This document shows positions 58,488 to 64,000 of a stretch of DNA of 64,000 nt, piece by piece. Position 1 is the stretch's first letter; the number at the start of each line of letters is the position of its first letter. The notes below the pieces were generated by a model that saw only the letters and a program-made list of their open reading frames with translations, was not told the origin of the DNA and did not search any database. The DNA comes from Oreohelix idahoensis. Lineage: Eukaryota > Mollusca > Gastropoda > Stylommatophora > Oreohelicidae. The translations under genes were made by a program, and so were the position numbers. The stretch spans positions 1 through 64,000 of the forward strand of contig JAMPIV010012167.1 in the NCBI GenBank assembly GCA_024509875.1, given 5' to 3'.

Positions 58488-59308
58488 TGTTACGGTGTTA
58501 TTTTAAATGACGGCGTCTGCTGGGGTTTACCCATGCGCAACGTTTTTGGGGTCATTAATATTTATAGAATATGTCGATATTTTACGGTATAGTGAACGCG
58601 AAATATATGCGGAGATTATGATGCATTCGCGTTGGGAAGGTCACGCCGGGTGACTTGGTTACAGGGCCTTTGTTACGCTATCCGTCAAGCAAGAAGGTCG
58701 TGTCTTGTATTTCTTCCAAGGAAATAAGGCTGAGTATATAGCCTATATTATATAGATGAATCGTTGTAGAACTCAGGTCAGTTCACAAATTAATCTAAGT
58801 ATGAGATTAACTAAATTAAACTAAATAATGGAAGGAGAATCGCATTATGATTCAAATTGTAGATGTCACGAACTCATGTGCTCATTTCTGGCTGTTGAAC
58901 ACAACAGCGCACGTATATAGCCACGATGTTCATCTGACATATTGTTTTGACACGGACGGACATGAATACTATGCATGTAATTTCTAATGAACTATGTATG
59001 AACTATATCTGGATGTACACCAATGTGAACTGTCTTCGTGCGTTAACTTGTATTAAATATTGGACTCAATCGAAGGCTTACCCACATTCCTTTGATTACG
59101 TTTGATTGCTTCAATTTGCATTGTTGATGGTCCTTTGACCTGATGAACTCTTTCTTGTAAGAAGTTTATAGAAATAATGGATCAGTTCGTACGGAACCGG
59201 GGTTTGCTTGGACACAAGTGGCGTAATGATAAATAAGCAAGCATCCCAACTCAACTTACAATAATAGAACGAAGGACCCTCCAACACCAGTAAAACACCC
59301 ACGCAACA
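58488..59308 (+). repeat. 3' LTR of element 3
   Basis: 821 bp, TGTTACGG...CGCAACA, followed by ATATG. Confidence 0.9.
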
Positions 59309-59391
59309 ATATGTCTAGAGGAAGAACCAACACACAAAAAAAGCAACAAAGTAATACACTATATTGAATGATGAACACTATATTCTTTGAT
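59309..59391 (+). repeat. Segmental duplicate, copy 2, last part
   Basis: Continues the sequence interrupted at 52472; corresponds to 24682-24765. Followed by a minus-strand LINE-C end. Confidence 0.85.
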
Positions 59392-59486
59392 CCTTAGCCG
59401 CCTTTCGTCAAAGCAGTCAGTGGCCATTACGCCTGGTGGCGTCTTGTAGGGCAACAACAAATTGACTCCACTTTGCTTCGTACAGT
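59392..59486 (-). mobile_element. LINE-C 3' end, short
   Basis: About 95 bases of LINE-C 3' end on the minus strand (TTTGATCCTTAGCCGCC...), starting at the same host position as the LINE-C at 59947, then broken off. Confidence 0.8.
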
Positions 59487-59714
59487 CAGTCTGATGTAGT
59501 GCTTACAAGACGCAGGTCAACACCTAAGCATTCTTGCGGTAGCAAGCCTTTAGATATCTGGTATAACAGATAGTTGACTATTGACTCCAGACGGAGTATC
59601 AGGGCATTAGGTTAGTTGAAATGCACTAACGTGCTTTGTTAATATTTTTGTGAAATCGTGTCGGATGACCGATAATGTGCAGATCGCTTTTAAGTTTTAG
59701 AGAAGCCCTAGCGT
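59487..59714. other. Unique spacer
   Basis: No recognisable feature between the short LINE-C end and the palindrome. Confidence 0.4.
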
Positions 59715-59802
59715 GAACATAGAGCAGAAACATTTATAGCTACAGAATTGTAAAAGAAGTCTTTTACAATTCTGTAGCTATAAATGTTTCTGCTCTATGT
59801 TC
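59715..59802. repeat. Perfect 88-bp palindrome
   Basis: Arms of 43 bases (59715-59757 and 59760-59802) are exact reverse complements around AG. Confidence 0.95.
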
Positions 59803-59946
59803 CTAATTTTGATCTCCTTCATCAGTTCTCTTTTCATACCTAGATTCTTTAGGACCTCTGTTACTATTCTAGTAACATATGTCTAGAGGACGAACCAACA
59901 CACAAGAAAAGCAACAAAGTAATACACTATATTGAATGATGAACAC
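59803..59946 (+). repeat. Third copy of the segment around the element 3 target
   Basis: Repeats 52393-52472 joined to 59309-59391 without the LTR element, and ends at the LINE-C insertion point. It is the nearest empty site of element 3. Confidence 0.9.
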
Positions 59947-60207
59947 AATATTCCTTGATCCTTAGCCGCCGACCGTCAAAACAGTCAGTGGCCATCACGC
60001 CTAGTGGCGTCTTGTAGGGCAGCAACAAATTGATTCCACTTTGCTCGGTCGGCGGCCATCCTTCGTACAGTGCCCCAACTCTGGTTCATTCTTTGCATCT
60101 CAGCCTCCACAGTCCTCCGCCAGGTTGTTTTTGGTCGGCCTCTCTTTCGTTTTCCTTCAGTGGTCCATAGCATAGCTGTTCTTGTGATGGCATCGGGGTC
60201 TCTTCTG
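59947..60207 (-). mobile_element. LINE-C, 3' segment
   Basis: C-terminal tail on the minus strand (59985-60173): KRKRGRPKTTWRRTVE, RMNQSWGTVRRMAADRAKWN, QDATRRDGH, stop. Continues at 62774 after a 2.6 kb insertion. Confidence 0.85.
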
Positions 60208-62773
60208 TAGCAAAGTTTGATTTTGCTGCGGAGGTAATGATGGTATCCTAAAAGAATGAAAACGGTGTTTGCATTAACCGTGTGAGGTCAAGCACATGTA
60301 GGCCCCTGACTCTAGAAATGATGATGATGAATTATGTGCAGGGAACCTAACGCTACCTCCCTAGATCTCACACGGTCACTATTCTGGCTCTAGTGTCTGG
60401 TGTATGGTGTACCTAGTGTCTAGGGGAGAAATGTAATGATGGTACACAACAGTAAAACACTATAAGTTTCTATAAAGAAGAGAATAAAACTAGCAGTTAA
60501 GTTTTTCTTTGAAATAAATTTTTTCTATACACTTTATTTTGCCTGTCCAGCCAAATCGTTTGGACAGGTCTTTGAAAATGAGGAAAAGATAGTTTACAGA
60601 AAAGAACAATTAAAATTTTGGGGCAATTTGCCCAATACCTAAAAAGTTAATATATATTTATATTTGTCTTTCCTGTAGGAAATATTCATAGATTTCAATT
60701 TATTCATCTAAAGGGAGAGTCACTGTATATGAGGGCTGTAGTTTCATCCTACCCCCATAAACGTCCTGAGTATTGTTTCGCAATACTAGTGTTTCGTACA
60801 AGAAAATGTCAGTTATGCCCAGATGTTTAACACATCACCTGGGATTCCTTGTTGAAAGATATTACAATGTGTCGTTGCAGAAAGTCTCAATTTCACCACC
60901 CGCCAAAGCTCCTACTGTTATCTTTGACAGCATAAACGACTGGTCGGAGACTGGATGGTGTTATTCGTACTCAGCAGGTTTCCTGTCACCAGCTGGCAAC
61001 AGAAAATAGAGCCTCTGCAACAAAAGGACACCCTGGCCTTTTACATCTGATCACTTATTCTAACACTTAATTTCATACGTGAGTATGGGGTCAGCCTCGC
61101 GTGCATTTCAGGTGCACTCGCCCCGAATGTTACATGACTCCCACCTTGCTGTGACCACACCTCAGATCCTTATGGCAGATACGCCACTGTACGTTTACAT
61201 ACCGTTTACATACTTTTCCTCAATACAATAATGTGGAGTAACCACATTTCCTTTGATATGATCTTCTCTTCTTTTCTTTTCAAATATAATTGCTTCAGGC
61301 ATGTAGACAGTGTTCATTGAACACCGAGGCTTACTAATATATTCTAATATAATAATATGACAACATAATCATGACAACATACACCAGTTAGATACATTTC
61401 AAAGTGAGGACTCAACAATGTCTGCTCCCGGCATGTCCTTCACTTTCCCACATAGCAGTATCTAACTTTGGTAGTTGGAATAAACATATTAATTCATAAA
61501 GCATCCTTACCACAATTTCAAGAAATATAAACAAATGACGCTGACTTTAGAAGAAATGGCCTCAGCTTCCTCCGAACTGCACAGACTGTGAATTTCTTAT
61601 TTATTTAAGTTTAAAGTTAACACAGCTGTTTCTCAGCGTATCTGAATGAAAATTTTAGTTTGACTGGCAATGAATAATCAAAGCCTTTTGCTAATATTTA
61701 CTAGCCCTGGCCAATCAAAACGTGCGATTACTTGAATTCAAATGCAGTTTTTATGAAAAAACAAAATAATTGCAAACAATTTCTGCGTCTGGTAGTCGAT
61801 TGGCCAGTCTGCTTTAGTTATGCCCAATACAAAAAGATGTTTCGTTTAGGATTACATTTTTCCTACCGCTCTCCTTTTCCGTTCATACTCTTTTTACCCA
61901 AGCGAATTTGAATGTACCTCCCTGCCTCTTTTTCAAACTCGCGTCCCCACTAACGTTTAAAAAAACAAAGCAGGAACGACAGTCTGTCTGGTCGAGCGTC
62001 CGTAGACATTAGTATTTTCTCAATAACTTCTCTAATACTGGGACCATCATATTATTTAAAGTACATTCTTGCTCAGTGAACTCTACGTTATACTACCATA
62101 TAATTTTTATGGGCAGTTTCATAACGGTTTAAATTTTCAATTTTTGTCATAGTCAATCGTCAAATAAAATTTTGCACAAGACCGCCATCATTCCTCTCCT
62201 TCATCTCGCTAGCATGTATTTTTCAAATAACTAACTTGTTTCAGTTACGTCAGAAATGCTACCGCGAGGAGGCAATAAAATTGTCTGCGTGTTTGCCTCT
62301 GCTAGAGTTGTTCCAGCGTGTATATATATGCATGGCAGACTGTGTCAGCGAAGCGGGGTGATGGCGTGGCGGGTTAAGAATTGGCGTTAATAATTTGTAT
62401 TGTATCGTGTAACACTACCAAAAAATGTAAGGATTACTACTAAATTTTGCGTTAAAGTTGACAGAATACGTTAATTCAGATAGTTATGTTGCGGCACACT
62501 TCCGCAAAATCGTTAATTATAAGGCTAGGCTACAATGTGTATGCAGCAGATCGGGCAAATGTTAAATATTTGTAGTACGTTTTCGAAACTGAAACTAAAA
62601 GCGTGTCAGACTTTTACCGTGAAATCGTTCTATAGGCTTAGCACTGCACAAAAAGTAGCGCTGCTGGCGTCGAAGATGCCAACCGTCAGACACATGCGGG
62701 CTAGGTTATTTATTATCATTTTATGGCTAAAATCTTACTGAATTGAGCGATTATTCTCGCAGATTTTGCTTCA
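60208..62773. mobile_element. 2.6 kb insertion splitting LINE-C
   Basis: 2,566 bp between TCTTCTG (60201-60207) and TCTTCTG (62774-62780). The eighth base outwards differs (C versus A). Ends are TAGCAAAGTTTG and, inverted, TGAAGCAAAATCTG, which agree at 9 of 11 positions once offset. No transposase-like frame inside; frames at 60773-61009 and 62535-62741 match nothing I know. A non-autonomous DNA element with a 7-8 bp duplication is the simplest reading. Confidence 0.55.
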
Positions 62774-63595
62774 TCTTCTGAGGACATGGCCGACCCAGCT
62801 CCAGCGTCTGCCAGCTATGATGGTGTGCATGTCCTCTTGCTTGCTCCGAGTAAGCAGATCTTGGTTGGTGATGGTATTCGGCCAAAAGATTCAGATAATT
62901 TTTCTTAGGCATGTTGTGTGAAAAGATGACAATTTCGACATCTCCTTCTCTGTAACTCTCCAGCTCTCCGCGCCATAGAGAAGCACAGAAAGCACACAGC
63001 TCTGATATAATCCTAATTTTGTGCTTGTGCTGTACTGAGAGGACTTCCAGATGTTGTTTAGACTAAAAAAGGCTGTTCTTGCTTTGTTCATTCTGTTGTT
63101 GATGTCTTTCCTTGCTCCGCCGTCTGGTGTTACTATGCATCCTAGGTATGTGAAGGCATCTATCTGTTCCAGTTGCTGATTCCTTACTGATATGGGCTCA
63201 GGGTTGCTCACATTGAGCGTCATGACCTCTGTCTTCTTTAGGTTGATGTTCAAGACCACCTGCTGGCTATACTTATTAAGTCTATCCGTTTTTTCCTGGA
63301 TGTGTTGATGTGAATGTGCTAGCAGTGCAATGTCATCTGCATATTCCAGATCTTCCAATGTAGAAAATGTAGTCCATCTTATTCCACTTGGATTGCCCGC
63401 TGTTGTCTGGCGCATCACCCAGTCTTTGACTGTTAAAAAATAGAGTGGTTGCTAAGGGGCATCCCTGTCGTACTCCTGTCTTCACTTCAAAGGTTAGGTT
63501 GCTCTGCCCAATGCTACACGTAAAGTTGGCATAAAGGCTTTTTATGATTGACACTATGCAGCTGTCGTGTGGTGAGTACTGGGGCAACTACAACA
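62774..63595 (-). pseudogene. LINE-C (RTE), RT part
   Basis: Upstream part of the same LINE-C. Reading leftwards: SIIKSLYANFTCSIGQSNL, FEVKTGVRQGCPLA, a frameshift near 63420, LEYADDIALLAHSHQHIQEK (catalytic ADD), FTYLGCIVTPDGGARKDINN, FFSLNNIWKSSQYSTS, LYGAESWRVTEKEMSK, a frameshift near 62897, then the tail to the break. It is the only LINE-C copy in the window that keeps the RT palm. Truncated at 63595. Confidence 0.85.
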
Positions 63596-64000
63596 GTAGT
63601 TTTTGCCAGGAATAGTCTATGAGATATTAGATATAAGGTCTCTAGAAATTGGCTCGTTAAGAAAGAAAAAAGACCTATTCGAGATAGGGACAAGAAGACA
63701 GGAATGCGAATGCTTTCCACTAGGAAGTGTTTTCTAATTAATTATGGAAAGAGTTCTGTTTCCCCACGACCTTAGCTTCTGCCCTTAGATCCCGTAAAGA
63801 AAAAGCCCCCAACCTCATCTGAGTAGAGAAAGGTTCCTATAGGTGAATATGTAACACCGACAGCACGAGTGATACATTAACAAACTAGATAATGATCAAA
63901 CGATCGTTGGGTTTATTAATGAAATATCCACACATATAGGGTTAGTAATGGTTAGAACGTGATGATTGTGAAAGACGATTCACACAAAACACACAGATGA
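63596..64000. other. Unassigned end of window
   Basis: No recognisable feature; short frames only. Confidence 0.4.

Larger units (their letters stand above)
52473..59308 (+). mobile_element. LTR retrotransposon with RRM-containing Gag-position protein (element 3)
   Basis: 6,836 bp, flanked by ATATG. LTRs begin TGTTACGG and end CGCAACA. Inside: leader with a TGGTGGCCAG primer-like site, a 136-codon acidic frame, a 525-codon coiled-coil plus RRM-like frame, then a connection/RNase H frame that stops with no integrase after it. RT, integrase and protease are missing, so the copy is non-autonomous. LTRs are nearly identical except for a 166-base gap in the left one, so insertion is young. Confidence 0.9.

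Noticed and set aside
62535..62741. 68-codon frame inside the 2.6 kb insertion
   Set aside because: Short, no family match, no neighbouring coding evidence.

Overview
The window looks like repeat-rich genomic DNA of an invertebrate animal. It has no prokaryotic gene organisation, no rRNA or tRNA gene, and no host gene that I can recognise. Nearly every coding stretch belongs to a transposable element. A mollusc is the best guess: there are several RTE-type LINE families, Ty3/gypsy elements with integrase upstream of reverse transcriptase, and a DNA transposon whose protein carries a RAG1-N-terminus-like zinc module, a type I recall being described from Aplysia (N-RAG-TP). This is inference; no single-copy gene fixes the species.

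Layout. 1-2440 is AT-rich and then G/C-homopolymer-rich sequence without genes. 2440-7265 and 7810-12120 are two direct copies of a ~5 kb unit: LINE-A, (TA)n, a 1.6 kb non-coding block, (TA)n, then LINE-C. Both outer ends of this pair decay into insertion-riddled sequence, which suggests uncorrected long reads. 12120-17110 is structureless and may be assembly noise.

17343-24765 and 45884-59391 are two copies of one ancestral ~3.9 kb segment. Later insertions separate them. Copy 1 holds a 3.5 kb gypsy element (18906-22410). Copy 2 holds a 3.0 kb Chapaev-like DNA transposon (46150-49182) and a 6.8 kb gypsy element (52473-59308). For each of the three insertions the window also contains the matching empty site, so boundaries and target duplications (5, 4 and 5 bp) can be read directly.

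24766-31560 is a patchwork of truncated RTE LINEs (C, D, B and E families), two hAT-like MITEs, a mariner-like MITE, a tRNA-derived SINE and a fold-back SINE dimer. 31845-33400 is a relic of the same Chapaev-like transposon, here keeping part of the catalytic region. 33450-34129 is a CR1/Jockey-like LINE fragment. 34130-41451 is a gypsy element on the minus strand with coiled-coil Gag and aspartic protease; a solo LTR has split its gag. 41453-45047 is a second element of that gag family, cut by a LINE-C insertion. 59393-63595 is minus-strand LINE-C split by a 2.6 kb insertion.

The most notable objects are the 52473-59308 element, which encodes a coiled-coil protein ending in an RRM-like fold where a normal Gag is expected; the INT-RT-RNase H pol order at 19672-21859; and the RAG1-N-like transposon pair.
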